Positions 1 through 8,505 of a stretch of 64,000 nucleotides of DNA are shown one piece after another. Below the pieces are notes generated by a model. The model was not told the DNA's origin and did no database searches. It saw only the letters and a program-made list of their open reading frames with translations. The position numbers and the translations under genes are program-made. Each line of letters begins with the position of its first letter. Position 1 is the first letter of the stretch. Source of the DNA: Streptomyces sp. ASQP_92 (GTDB lineage Bacteria > Actinomycetota > Actinomycetes > Streptomycetales > Streptomycetaceae); assembly GCF_025399895.1 (NCBI RefSeq), contig NZ_JAODUA010000006.1, forward strand, positions 62,001-126,000, given 5' to 3'.

Positions 1-28
1 GAAACTCTTCGGACCCACCGGCCGCTCC

Positions 29-925
29 TCAGCTCCAGTCGGCGGCGGCACGCAGCAGCCATTCCTGCGCCCGCGCGATGTGCGCGAGGCCGAGGGTGCC
101 GGTGCGGGCCGCGAGGAAATAGGTCCGCAGCGGCGGCACCGGGGGGTCGAGGAGCGCCACCACTTCGCCCTGCTCCAGGGCCGTCGCACACAGGTAGCGG
201 GGCAGCACCGCCAAGCCCGCTCCGGCGGCCACCGCGGCCAGGACGGCCCGCAGGTCGGGGGCGATCACCGTGCCCGTGGTGGCGGGCCCGGCGTCGAACA
301 CGGCCGCCCAGTACCGCGTCACCAGCGGCAGCGACTCATGGACCTCCACCACCGGGATGGACTCCAGCACCTGGGGGCCGCCGTGGCGCACTGCCCCGGG
401 CCCGAGCCGTGCCGCCCAGCGCACGCCGGCGACCAGTACATGTTCCTCGTCGCACAGCGGGGTCGAGGTCAGCAGCCCGCCGCGCGGTCGGGCGGTGGTG
501 ATGACCAGATCGTGGTGGCCGGCGGCCAGGCCCTCCAGCGTCTCCTCCGCGTTGCCGAAGGAGGCCCGCAGCGCGAGGCCCTGGGGGATGAGCGGGGTGA
601 GCGCGGGCAGGGCCCGTACCGCCGTGAACTCCGGGGGGCCCGCCAGGTGGAGCGTCCGCGCCCCCGCTTCCTCGCGGAGGCCGGGCTCGGTGATCTCGAC
701 GAGCGCGTCCAGATGCGGCGCGGCCCGCTGGGCCAGTTCGTCGCCGATCGTCGTCGGGGTCACGCCGCGCGCCCTGCGCAGGAAGAGGGGATGGCCCAAC
801 TGCCGCTCCAGGGTGCGGATCTGGCTGGTCACCGCGGGCTGGGAGAGTCCGAGCAGCGCCGCGGCCCGGGTGAACGAGCCGGCCCGGTGCACGGTGACGA
901 ACGTACGCAGCAGGGCAAGGTCCAT
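29..925 (-). CDS. LysR-family transcriptional regulator
   Basis: A 298-residue LysR-type regulator. The N-terminal winged helix-turn-helix (residues about 1-60) reads MDLALLRTFVTVHRAGSFT followed by AALLGLSQPAVTSQIRTLE, the family signature; the rest is the periplasmic-binding-like effector domain (about 90-295). I chose the ATG at 925 because LysR proteins start right at this helix; an in-frame start 51 bases upstream would add residues without homology. The effector is unknown. The next gene upstream is on the same strand, so the usual divergent target is not present here. A CTAT-N10-ATAG dyad at 977-994 lies just upstream and could be its own operator. Confidence 0.9.
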   Translation of the reverse strand: MDLALLRTFVTVHRAGSFTRAAALLGLSQPAVTSQIRTLERQLGHPLFLRRARGVTPTTIGDELAQRAAPHLDALVEITEPGLREEAGARTLHLAGPPEFTAVRALPALTPLIPQGLALRASFGNAEETLEGLAAGHHDLVITTARPRGGLLTSTPLCDEEHVLVAGVRWAARLGPGAVRHGGPQVLESIPVVEVHESLPLVTRYWAAVFDAGPATTGTVIAPDLRAVLAAVAAGAGLAVLPRYLCATALEQGEVVALLDPPVPPLRTYFLAARTGTLGLAHIARAQEWLLRAAADWS

Positions 926-976
926 GCGGTGCCCTCCCGTCCTGAACTGCCTCGCGACGTCCCCGGCCGGACACAA

Positions 977-994
977 CTATAAATATGTCGATAG
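977..994. promoter_or_regulatory. Possible LysR autoregulatory dyad
   Basis: CTAT at 977-980 and ATAG at 991-994 form a short dyad in an unusually AT-rich stretch (aaatat core) about 50 bases upstream of the LysR gene start. LysR proteins commonly bind such interrupted dyads next to their own promoter. Assignment is inference from position and shape only. Confidence 0.3.
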
Positions 995-1073
995 GTCTCT
1001 GTCGCTACCGTGATTGGACACTGACGCACAGTCAACTAGCCTTGGCCAGGCGGTTCTTCGTACGCGGGAACCG

Positions 1074-1112
1074 GGGCGGTCCGAGCCACGAGGGGGGAGG
1101 CTCGGACCGCCC
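1074..1112 (-). terminator. Perfect hairpin terminator after the PLP-enzyme gene
   Basis: GGGCGGTCCGAGCC at 1074-1087 pairs perfectly with GGCTCGGACCGCCC at 1099-1112, a 14-bp stem with an 11-base loop. It lies just past the stop codon of the minus-strand gene ending at 1145 and between it and the LysR gene, so it probably ends the PLP-enzyme transcript. There is no long T run, as is usual in Streptomyces. Confidence 0.8.
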
Positions 1113-1144
1113 GTCCTACGGAGATGACGCGCTCCGCGTCGAGA

Positions 1145-2269
1145 TCACGAGGCCGCACCCGCCTCGTCCAGGGCGCGTTCCACGTCCGCGATCAGATCGG
1201 GGGCGTCCTCGGCGCCGACCGAGAAGCGGATGAAGCCCTCGGCCACCGCGTCGCCTCCCCAGCGGCCCCGCCGTTCGGCGGTGGAGCGGACGCCGCCGAA
1301 ACTCGTGGCGTCGTCCACCAGACGCAGCGCTTCCAGGAACCGTTCGGCGAAGGCGCGGTCGGGAAGGTCGAAGGAGATCACGCAGCCGAAGCGGCGCATC
1401 TGCGCCGAGGCCAGCCGGTGCGAGGGATCCGAGGGCAGGCCCGGGTAGCGCAGTCCCGTCACCTCGTCGCGCTCGGCCAGCGCTTCGGCGAGGGCGAGGG
1501 CGTTGGCGGCCTGCCGGTCCGTGCGCAGGTGCAGGGTCGCGAGGGAGCGGTGCGCGAGCCAGGCCTCCATCGGCCCCGGGATCGCCCCCACGACCTTGCG
1601 CCACGTGCGTACCCGCGCGGCGAGCCGGGGGTCGCGGCACACCACATAGCCGAGCAGCAGATCGCCGTGGCCGGTCAGGCCCTTGGTGCCGCTGGCGACC
1701 GCGAAGTCCGCGCCGAGTTCGAGGGGGCGCTGCCCGAGCGGGGTGGCCAGAGTGTTGTCGACGGCCACGAGCGCGCCCGCTTCGTGTGCGGCCCGCGCCA
1801 ACCGGCGTACGTCGCACACATCGAGACCGGGATTGGACGGTGTCTCGATCCACAGCAGCCGCGCGCCGTCGAGGTGCGCCAGTTGGGCATCCCCCGCGGT
1901 CGGCGCGGTGCGCACCTCGATGCCGTACGCCTCCAACTGCTCACGGACCAGCGGCAGGGCCTGGTAACCGTCGTCCGGCAGGACCACGGTGTCCCCGGAG
2001 CGCGCCTGGGAGAGCAGGACCGCCGAGATCGCCGCCATCCCGGAGGCGAAGACGACGGCCTCGGCGCTCTCGTCGGGGGACTCGAGTTCGGCTATCGCCC
2101 GTTCCAGATGGGTCCATGTCGGGTTGGTGTCACGACCGTAGGTGTAGGGGCCGGTCGCCTCGCCGGGCAGGTGGAAGTGGGCGGCGAACACCGGCCCGGG
2201 CAGGGTGGGTTCGTAGGCCACCGGCGCGGGAATCCCGGCGCGTACGGATCGAGTGCCGTCACCTGTCAT
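1145..2269 (-). CDS. Cystathionine gamma-synthase/lyase family PLP enzyme
   Basis: A 374-residue member of the Cys/Met-metabolism PLP family, which makes or splits cystathionine or related thioethers. Visible motifs are YGRDTNPT near residue 45 (substrate and phosphate contacts of the neighbouring subunit), VDNTLATP (PLP-binding Asp) and SGTKGLTGHGD with Lys196 as the likely Schiff-base lysine. The usual SATKY is SGTKG here, so the exact reaction (synthase, gamma-lyase or another thioether lyase) cannot be told. The start at 2269 has a GGAG nine bases upstream; an alternative ATG at 2284 lacks a ribosome binding site. It is monocistronic and ends at a strong hairpin. Confidence 0.85.
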   Translation of the reverse strand: MTGDGTRSVRAGIPAPVAYEPTLPGPVFAAHFHLPGEATGPYTYGRDTNPTWTHLERAIAELESPDESAEAVVFASGMAAISAVLLSQARSGDTVVLPDDGYQALPLVREQLEAYGIEVRTAPTAGDAQLAHLDGARLLWIETPSNPGLDVCDVRRLARAAHEAGALVAVDNTLATPLGQRPLELGADFAVASGTKGLTGHGDLLLGYVVCRDPRLAARVRTWRKVVGAIPGPMEAWLAHRSLATLHLRTDRQAANALALAEALAERDEVTGLRYPGLPSDPSHRLASAQMRRFGCVISFDLPDRAFAERFLEALRLVDDATSFGGVRSTAERRGRWGGDAVAEGFIRFSVGAEDAPDLIADVERALDEAGAAS

Positions 2270-2357
2270 TGCCACATGCTCCATTCATCGCGGGGGGCGT
2301 CGAGCCGTCCCTGGTACGCCGTGTTCGCCAGGGAAACGCCACAGAAAGGGTCGGCGC

Positions 2358-2738
2358 TCAGTCGTTGTCGTCGGGCAGGACGATGTGCATCGCCCAGGAC
2401 ACGACCGAGATGATCAGGGCGCCCACCACGGCGGTCCAGAAGCCCTCGACGTGGAAGCTGAGATCGAGCTTGTCGGCCAGCCAGGAGGTCAGCAGCAGCA
2501 TCAGGGCGTTGACCACCAGCGTGATCAGCCCGAGCGTCAGGATGAAAAGGGGGAACGACAGGAGCTTGACCACGGGCTTCACGACGAAGTTCACGACGCC
2601 GAAGACCAGCGCGACCAGAATCAGCGTCAGCGCCTTCTTGGCGGTGCTCTCACCAGTCAGGGTGATGTTCTTCACCAGCCAGATGGCCACGGCCAGGGCG
2701 GCCGCGTTGGCGATCGTCTTGACTACGAAATTCTTCAT
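2358..2738 (-). CDS. Phage-holin-family (YvlD-type) small membrane protein
   Basis: A 126-residue integral membrane protein with about four hydrophobic segments (residues 5-25, 35-55, 58-82 and 98-118). The segment VNFVVKPVVKLLSFPLFILT is typical of the Phage_holin_4_2/YvlD family of bacterial membrane proteins, which is not tied to phage lysis. The protein ends in the acidic tail LPDDND. The ATG at 2738 begins MKNFVVKTIANAAALAV, the usual family start; the open frame runs further upstream but that part is low-complexity and overlaps the divergent cupin gene. Confidence 0.8.
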   Translation of the reverse strand: MKNFVVKTIANAAALAVAIWLVKNITLTGESTAKKALTLILVALVFGVVNFVVKPVVKLLSFPLFILTLGLITLVVNALMLLLTSWLADKLDLSFHVEGFWTAVVGALIISVVSWAMHIVLPDDND

Positions 2739-2788
2739 GGGTCTGATCGTGGCAGACCGGATCGGCACGAGCGCAGGGGCAGACGGCG

Positions 2789-3106
2789 ATGAAAGATTTC
2801 CGACTCGACGAGCTGGAGGCGGAGCGGGCCGCCAACGACGGCGCGTATCTGCAGTTCCTACGGGAGCGAAACATGTCGGCGGGGTTGTACGCACTCGACG
2901 CGGGGGCGCACGACCCGCAGTCCCCGCACGCCCAGGACGAGATCTACTTCGTGGTCAGCGGCCGCGCGTCGATCACCGTGGGTCTGGAGACGACACAGGT
3001 CGCGCGGGGGAGCGTGGTCTATGTGCCGGCCGGGGTGGCGCACAAGTTCCACCACATCGTCGAGGATCTGAGGGTTCTGGTGGTCTTCTCTCCGCCTGAG
3101 AGCTGA
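2789..3106 (+). CDS. Cupin-domain protein
   Basis: A 105-residue single-domain cupin. The beta-barrel motifs are visible: HAQDEIYFVVSGRASITVG (cupin motif 1, with metal-type His and Glu) and VYVPAGVAHKFHHIVEDLRVLVVF (motif 2, with His). Such stand-alone cupins bind a metal or small ligand; no substrate can be read from the sequence. It is divergent from the small membrane protein, 50 bases away. No strong ribosome binding site precedes the ATG. Confidence 0.82.
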   Translation: MKDFRLDELEAERAANDGAYLQFLRERNMSAGLYALDAGAHDPQSPHAQDEIYFVVSGRASITVGLETTQVARGSVVYVPAGVAHKFHHIVEDLRVLVVFSPPES

Positions 3107-3245
3107 GGGTCGCCCCCGGTTCTCCCTAGGGGTTCGGTCAGGGGAGTTCAAGGGCTGCGAGGGCCCCGCCCGGCCCCCTCTCCCGCCTAGCATCGAGGGT
3201 GTCGAAAGCGCACAACTGGTGAACTGACGGAAAGAGGTAGGGACG

Positions 3246-3467
3246 ATGGCGGCTCGGGAGATATTCGCGGGGATGCCCTGGTGGGTGAAGTGGGTCGCCG
3301 TGCCGGTCATCGCCCTGGTGGTGTTCGGCGGTGTGATCGCGAGCGTGATCGGGTTCCTGTTCGGGCTGCTCTTCAAGATCCTGGTCTTCGTGGCCCTGGT
3401 CGGCGGTCTGATCTACCTGGTGCGGAGGTTCATGTCCTCCTCGTCCTCCTCGCGCGGCGACTGGTAG
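3246..3467 (+). CDS. DUF5326-type small membrane protein
   Basis: A 73-residue protein with two adjacent membrane segments (about 15-38 and 39-60), a short Arg pair and a Ser-rich tail (MSSSSSSRGDW). It matches the small Streptomyces family usually labelled DUF5326, of unknown function. The ATG is preceded by GAGGTAGG at a good distance. A hairpin terminator follows at once, so it is probably a single-gene unit. Confidence 0.75.
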   Translation: MAAREIFAGMPWWVKWVAVPVIALVVFGGVIASVIGFLFGLLFKILVFVALVGGLIYLVRRFMSSSSSSRGDW

Positions 3468-3470
3468 CCG

Positions 3471-3504
3471 GACCCGGGCGGAACACGACCTTCCGCCCGG
3501 GGTC
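3471..3504 (+). terminator. Hairpin terminator after the small membrane protein
   Basis: GACCCGGGCGGAA (3471-3483) pairs with TTCCGCCCGGGGTC (3491-3504) with one bulged G. It begins four bases after the stop codon at 3467. Confidence 0.7.
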
Positions 3505-3783
3505 GTGGCAGCCGCCGGCGAGCCCGTACCGGTGCGGCGAGCCACGTCAGGGGCGTACGGGCATTAGCCCGGCCGGGGGAACGGACCTGGCCGAGCCCCT
3601 TTCGTCCGCGGAGCCGCCATTAGAGTGGCCAGTCTCTGCCGCCCCCTGGGAACCACGGGTCCTGATCGATCCCGACCGCCGGTCCGACCGGCCCGTGCCG
3701 CCGCCCCCGGGGGTCGCGGCGGGCGCGCGGGGGCGGCCCCCGCGGGCGGGCGCGTTGCCCGTCAGCACGCCTGGGGGTGACCT
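3505..3783 (+). promoter_or_regulatory. ssgR upstream region with leader hairpin
   Basis: A gene-free stretch of about 280 bases that should hold the ssgR promoter; I could not place -10/-35 boxes with confidence. It contains a perfect hairpin, CGCGGGGG at 3726-3733 and CCCCCGCG at 3737-3744 with a 3-base loop, ending 39 bases before the ssgR GTG. This lies in the probable 5' leader and could affect translation or termination. Confidence 0.45.
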
Positions 3784-4554
3784 GTGGCCAAGGCTTCGAA
3801 CGGCGCCGTCCCTACCCTGATCGGCTCGGTCCAGCGCGCCCTGCGTCTGCTCGAGGCCGTGGGGTCCCACATGGACGGCGCTCCCGCCAAACAGCTGGCG
3901 CGCGAGGCGGGGTTGCCGCTGCCCACCGCCTACCACCTGCTGCGGACCCTGACCCACGAGGGCTATCTGCGGCGCGAGCACGGGGTGTTCGTCTTCGGGC
4001 CCGCGGTCGAGCGGCTGGCCGTTGGCGGGGCACTGCAGAATCGTCGCAGCAAGATCGCCAACTCAATGGCCCGCTGGCGGGACTCCCTCGGGGTGCCCAT
4101 CTACTTCGCCGTCTACCGCGAAGGCGAGATCGAGATCGCCGGGGTCGCCGACACGCCCGAGGCGCCCGCCGTCGAGGAATGGGCCGACTTCCGTGAGACC
4201 GGGCATGCCCACGCAATCGGTCAGTGCCTGCTCAGCCAGCTCGACGAGCGCACCCGCGAGGACTATCTGGACCGGCATCCGGTCCAGGCCATCACGCCTT
4301 ACACGGTGCGGGACCGCCGCGCTCTGACGGAACGCCTCGCGACTACGCAGCGTATGCAACCGGTGGTCGAGAGGCAGGAATACGCCCTGGGAACGGTTTG
4401 CGCCGCGATCCCCGTCAGAGCTGGCTCCAGCGTCGCCACCGTGGCCATTTCCGTACCCCTTCACCAGCAAGAACGGCTCCTTCCGACCATCGAGCGACTC
4501 CGTGGCGAGGTGGCGGTTCTGTTCGGCTCCCCGGCGCTCTCTATCAGTATCTGA
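3784..4554 (+). CDS. ssgR: SsgR, IclR-family activator of ssgA
   Basis: A 256-residue IclR-type regulator. The winged helix-turn-helix (about 12-75) contains SVQRALRLLEAVGSH and AKQLAREAGLPLPTAYHLLR; the C-terminal GAF-like effector domain follows (about 90-250). Its place directly upstream of ssgA on the same strand, and its overall match to what is known of S. coelicolor SsgR, identify it as the activator of ssgA, which links development to septation. Translation starts at the GTG at 3784 (product starts M-A-K-A-S-N). Confidence 0.93.
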   Translation: MAKASNGAVPTLIGSVQRALRLLEAVGSHMDGAPAKQLAREAGLPLPTAYHLLRTLTHEGYLRREHGVFVFGPAVERLAVGGALQNRRSKIANSMARWRDSLGVPIYFAVYREGEIEIAGVADTPEAPAVEEWADFRETGHAHAIGQCLLSQLDERTREDYLDRHPVQAITPYTVRDRRALTERLATTQRMQPVVERQEYALGTVCAAIPVRAGSSVATVAISVPLHQQERLLPTIERLRGEVAVLFGSPALSISI

Positions 4555-4656
4555 AATATCACTCCTTGTGATCTGCTAGCGCTTACAGCACGATGGCGTC
4601 AAGAAGGCCAACGGGGATCATTCCTGGCCAAGTTCGGCTAAAGCGGGGTACGTGCG

Positions 4657-5091
4657 ATGCGTGAATCGGTTCAGGCAGAAGTGATGATGAGCTTCCTCGT
4701 CTCCGAGGAACTCTCCTTCCGGATCCCGGTGGAGCTGACGTACGAGGCGACGGATCCCTATGCGGTGCGCATGACCTTCCATCTGCCCGGTGACGCGCCG
4801 GTCACCTGGGCCTTCGGCCGGGAGCTCCTGCTCGACGGCATCAATGTGGCGACCGGCGACGGCGATGTGCGGATCGAGCCCACCCACCCCGAGGAGCTCT
4901 GCGACGTACGCATCAGACTCCAAGTCGGCGACGACCGCGCCCTGTTCCGGTCCGGAGCGGCGCCGCTCGTGGCGTTCCTCGACCGGACCGACAAGCTCGT
5001 ACCGCTCGGGCAGGAGTGGACGCTGGGCGACTTCGACGAACACTTGGAGGACGCGCTCGGGCGCATCCTCGCCGAGGAGAACGCGGGCTGA
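4657..5091 (+). CDS. ssgA: SsgA, sporulation-specific cell-division activator
   Basis: A 144-residue SsgA-like protein (SALP). It starts MRESVQAEVMMSFLVSEELS and contains FHLPGDAPVTWAFGRELLLDG and DRTDKLVPLGQEWTLGDFDE, hallmark SsgA segments. In Streptomyces SsgA marks sites of cell-wall remodelling and, with SsgB, guides FtsZ placement in sporulating hyphae. The 102-base gap after ssgR should hold the SsgR-dependent promoter. The region DGINVATGDGDVRIEPTHPE is the part that usually varies between species. It is convergent with the next gene, 24 bases apart. Confidence 0.96.
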   Translation: MRESVQAEVMMSFLVSEELSFRIPVELTYEATDPYAVRMTFHLPGDAPVTWAFGRELLLDGINVATGDGDVRIEPTHPEELCDVRIRLQVGDDRALFRSGAAPLVAFLDRTDKLVPLGQEWTLGDFDEHLEDALGRILAEENAG

Positions 5092-5115
5092 TCCGCTGCC
5101 TGTTGGGGGCGCCCG

Positions 5116-6462
5116 CTACTTCTTGCGGCGGCGGCCGCCCCCGCCGCGTCCCGCACCCACGCGGGACGCGGGGCGGCTCCCCGTGCCCGACCGGTCCGCC
5201 GACACCACCAGCGCCGCCAGCGCCGTGGTCAGCGGCACCGAGGCGACCAGGCCGATCGAACCGACCAGGGTGCGGACGATCTCCTCGGCGACCAGCTCGC
5301 TGTTGGCCACCGTGCCCACGCTGCTCTGCGCGATCGAGAACAGCAGCAGCAGGGGCAGGGCGGCGCCCGCGTAAGCCAGCACCAGGGTGTTCACCACCGA
5401 GGCGATGTGGTCGCGGCCGATCCGGATGCCCGCCCGGTACAGGCCGCGCGGGCCCATCGTCGGATTCGCCTCGTGGAGCTCCCACACGGCGGACGTCTGC
5501 GTCACCGTCACATCGTCGAGCACGCCGAGCGAACCGATGATGACGCCGGCGAGCAGCAGGCCGGACATGTCGATGTTCGGGTAGAGGCCGTGGATGAGAC
5601 CGGTGTTGTCGTCGGTGTTGCCGGTGAGCGCGGCCCAGCCGATGAAGAGCGAACCGAGCAGCCCGATCAGCATCAGCGAGACGAGCGTGCCGAGGACGGC
5701 GACGGAGGTGCGCGCGGACAGACCGTGGCACATGTAGAGCGCGATCAGCATGATGGCGCTCGCCCCGACCACCGCCACAAGCAGCGGGTTGGAGCCCTGG
5801 AGTACCGCCGGAAGGATGAAGAGGGTCAGCACGGCGAAGGAGACCACCAGGGCGACCAGCGCCATCACACCGCGCAGCCGGCCCACGACCACGACGGCGA
5901 GCGCGAAGATCCCGGCGAGCAGCGCCATCGGGAACCGGCGGTTCACATCGGTCACCGAATACTGCAGGTCATGGGGGGCGTCCGGGGCGTACGCGACGAT
6001 CACGTCCTGGCCCGCGTGGAGTTGGCGGGGCGAGTCGGGCTGAACGATCTCGGTGAAGGTACGGCCCTTCTCCTTGCCCGAGGTGACCTCGACCGTGGCC
6101 TTGCCGCAGGGCTTTCGCGGCGCGTTCCTCGCCTGCTGGCTCTCGGCGGTGGAGGTGTCGCCATTCGACGGGGCCTGACCGGCATTGACCGACTTGCAGT
6201 CCACTTTGTCCACCGTGACGACCCTGGCCTGCTGGGTCTGGCGGTCGAAGCCGACGCCCGAGCGCTGGTGCGGCGGGGCGCCCCCCGGCCAGAGCACCAC
6301 CAGACCCACAAGTACCGCTGTGGAGAAAGGAATCAGCACGGCGGCGATCACCTTGCGGAGGTGCTTGGAGACGGGTGCGGCCGGGCCGTGCGCATGCGAG
6401 TGGCCGTGCCCGTGGCCGTGTCCACCGTGCTGGTGCGGAGGGTGCGGTTCTGGTGAGGTCAC
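5116..6462 (-). CDS. YibE/F-family multi-spanning membrane protein
   Basis: A 448-residue membrane protein of the YibE/F family. The cytoplasmic N-terminus is strongly His-rich (about ten His within residues 7-27, alternating with Gly), followed by one membrane segment (about 35-57), an extracytoplasmic domain (about 60-185) and roughly seven further membrane segments. The conserved family block GVLDDVTVTQTSAVWELHEANP is present. It ends in a very basic tail (GGRRRKK). Function is unknown; the His cluster suggests metal binding. The GTG start at 6462 is my choice because no better start precedes the His-rich segment. Confidence 0.85.
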   Translation of the reverse strand: MTSPEPHPPHQHGGHGHGHGHSHAHGPAAPVSKHLRKVIAAVLIPFSTAVLVGLVVLWPGGAPPHQRSGVGFDRQTQQARVVTVDKVDCKSVNAGQAPSNGDTSTAESQQARNAPRKPCGKATVEVTSGKEKGRTFTEIVQPDSPRQLHAGQDVIVAYAPDAPHDLQYSVTDVNRRFPMALLAGIFALAVVVVGRLRGVMALVALVVSFAVLTLFILPAVLQGSNPLLVAVVGASAIMLIALYMCHGLSARTSVAVLGTLVSLMLIGLLGSLFIGWAALTGNTDDNTGLIHGLYPNIDMSGLLLAGVIIGSLGVLDDVTVTQTSAVWELHEANPTMGPRGLYRAGIRIGRDHIASVVNTLVLAYAGAALPLLLLFSIAQSSVGTVANSELVAEEIVRTLVGSIGLVASVPLTTALAALVVSADRSGTGSRPASRVGAGRGGGGRRRKK

Positions 6463-6540
6463 CGCCTGATCATCGCAAGAACACAGGGGGCCCTCTGTTC
6501 AGCGCGCCAGGGATGACGCTAGCGTGGTGACACCTTTGCA

Positions 6541-6653
6541 CACGCGGGAGCTCGGAGCACCGGGCTGAGAGGGCGCTGACAACCGTACGAACCGTACGGA
6601 AAAGGCTGCGCCGACCGCCGAACCTGTTACCGGGTAATGCCGGCGTAGGGAGT
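6541..6653 (+). promoter_or_regulatory. TPP riboswitch (THI element) of thiC
   Basis: The leader of thiC contains the conserved thiamine-pyrophosphate riboswitch blocks: GGGAGCTCGG, then CTGAGAGGG (6565-6573), a variable arm (6581-6610), and CCGAACCTG followed by CCGGGTAATGCCGGCGTAGG. These match the pyrimidine- and pyrophosphate-sensor helices of the THI box. It ends 7 bases before the thiC ATG and overlaps the ribosome-binding region, so ligand binding probably represses translation initiation. Confidence 0.95.
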
Positions 6654-6660
6654 AGGTCTC

Positions 6661-8439
6661 ATGACCGTTCAGGACGCACGCACGCCTGCCTCCAGCACTG
6701 AGGAGAGCGGGAAGTCCATCGGCTGGCACAAGGGGTACGTGGAGGGTTCGCGCCCCGATCTCAAGGTGCCGGTCCGCCAGGTGCACCTCACCAACGGCAA
6801 GGCCGTGACGCTGTACGACACGTCCGGCCCGTACACCGATCCGAACGTCGAGACCGACGTCCGGCGCGGTCTCGCCCCGCTCCGGGAGAACTGGATCATC
6901 GGGCGGGGAGACACCGAGGAGTACGCGGGCCGCCCGGTCCGCCCCGAGGACGACGGGATCAAGCACACTTCGCCGCGCGGGGGTCTGAAGAACCTCGACG
7001 CGGTCTTCCCGGGCCGCCCGCGCCAGCCCCGCCGCGGCCGCGGCGGCCAGGCCGTCAGCCAGCTCGCCTACGCGCGGCGCGGCGAGATCACCCCGGAGAT
7101 GGAGTACGTCGCGATCCGCGAGAACGTCTCCCCCGAGGTCGTCCGCGAGGAGATCGCGGCGGGCCGCGCCGTGCTGCCTGCCAACATCAATCACCCCGAG
7201 ATCGAGCCGATGATCATCGGCAAGCGGTTCCTGGTGAAGGTCAACGCCAACATCGGGAACTCCGCGGTCACCTCCTCCATTGAGGAGGAGGTCGACAAGA
7301 TGACCTGGGCCACCCAGTGGGGCGCCGACACGGTCATGGACCTCTCCACGGGCCGCAACATCCACACCACCCGCGAGTGGGTGCTGCGCAACTCCCCCGT
7401 CCCGATCGGCACGGTGCCGCTGTACCAGGCGCTGGAGAAGGTCGACGGCCGGGCCGAGGAACTGACCTGGGACATCTACAAGGACACGGTCATCGAGCAG
7501 GCCGAGCAGGGCGTCGACTACATGACGGTCCACGCCGGCGTGCTGCTGCGCTATGTGCCGCTGACCGCCCGCCGCAAGACCGGCATCGTCTCGCGCGGCG
7601 GCTCGATCATGGCGGCCTGGTGCCTGGCGCACCACAAGGAATCGTTCCTGTACGAGAACTTCGAGGAGCTCTGCGAGATCCTCGCGTCGTACGACGTGAC
7701 GTACTCGCTCGGCGACGGGCTGCGCCCCGGCTCCATCGCGGACGCCAACGACGAGGCGCAGTTCGCGGAGTTGCGCACGCTCGGGGAACTCAACACGATC
7801 GCCAAGCGTCACAACGTACAGACGATGATCGAGGGCCCGGGACACGTCCCGATGCACAAGATCAAGGAGAACATCGACCTCCAGCAGGAGATCTGCGAAG
7901 AGGCCCCGTTCTACACCCTGGGGCCGCTGACCACCGATGTGGCGCCCGCCTACGACCACATCACCTCCGGCATCGGTGCGGCGATGATCGCCTGGTGGGG
8001 CACCGCGATGCTCTGCTACGTCACGCCCAAGGAGCACCTCGGCCTGCCCAACCGTGACGACGTGAAGACCGGCGTCATCACGTACAAGATCGCCGCCCAC
8101 GCGGCGGACCTGGCCAAGGGGCACCCGGGCGCGCAGGAGTGGGACGACGCGCTCTCGGACGCCCGGTTCGAGTTCCGCTGGGAGGACCAGTTCAACCTGG
8201 CCCTCGACCCGGACACCGCCCGGGAGTTCCACGACGAGACGCTGCCCGCGGAGCCGGCCAAGACCGCGCACTTCTGCTCGATGTGCGGTCCGAAGTTCTG
8301 CTCGATGAAGATCTCCCAGGACATCCGGCGCGAGCACGGCGGCGACCTGAAGACCGACGAGATCGAGGCCGGAATGGCGGAGAAGTCACGGGAGTTCGCG
8401 GACGCGGGCAACCGGGTCTATCTGCCGATCGCCGACTGA
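6661..8439 (+). CDS. thiC: Phosphomethylpyrimidine synthase ThiC
   Basis: A 592-residue radical-SAM enzyme that rearranges aminoimidazole ribotide into hydroxymethylpyrimidine phosphate for thiamin synthesis. The C-terminal CSMCGPKFCSMK is the CX2CX4C ligand set of the [4Fe-4S] cluster. Internal family motifs include NANIGNSAVTSSIEEEVDKM and EGPGHVPMHKIKENID. Length is normal. The gene stands alone behind the TPP riboswitch, the common arrangement for thiamin feedback control. Confidence 0.98.
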   Translation: MTVQDARTPASSTEESGKSIGWHKGYVEGSRPDLKVPVRQVHLTNGKAVTLYDTSGPYTDPNVETDVRRGLAPLRENWIIGRGDTEEYAGRPVRPEDDGIKHTSPRGGLKNLDAVFPGRPRQPRRGRGGQAVSQLAYARRGEITPEMEYVAIRENVSPEVVREEIAAGRAVLPANINHPEIEPMIIGKRFLVKVNANIGNSAVTSSIEEEVDKMTWATQWGADTVMDLSTGRNIHTTREWVLRNSPVPIGTVPLYQALEKVDGRAEELTWDIYKDTVIEQAEQGVDYMTVHAGVLLRYVPLTARRKTGIVSRGGSIMAAWCLAHHKESFLYENFEELCEILASYDVTYSLGDGLRPGSIADANDEAQFAELRTLGELNTIAKRHNVQTMIEGPGHVPMHKIKENIDLQQEICEEAPFYTLGPLTTDVAPAYDHITSGIGAAMIAWWGTAMLCYVTPKEHLGLPNRDDVKTGVITYKIAAHAADLAKGHPGAQEWDDALSDARFEFRWEDQFNLALDPDTAREFHDETLPAEPAKTAHFCSMCGPKFCSMKISQDIRREHGGDLKTDEIEAGMAEKSREFADAGNRVYLPIAD

Positions 8440-8505
8440 GGCGATGCGCTTCGGGCGCTGCCCCGGGGGCCGATGGCTCCGGGAGCGGCGCCCGCCGGGG
8501 TCGGC

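Noticed and set aside
2358..2738. Prophage remnant suggested by the holin-family label
   Set aside because: The YvlD/Phage_holin_4_2 family is widespread on bacterial chromosomes and no phage gene is nearby.
6499..8337. A 612-codon minus-strand frame over thiC
   Set aside because: Antisense to thiC; composition and codon pattern are those of a shadow frame, and it also crosses the TPP riboswitch.
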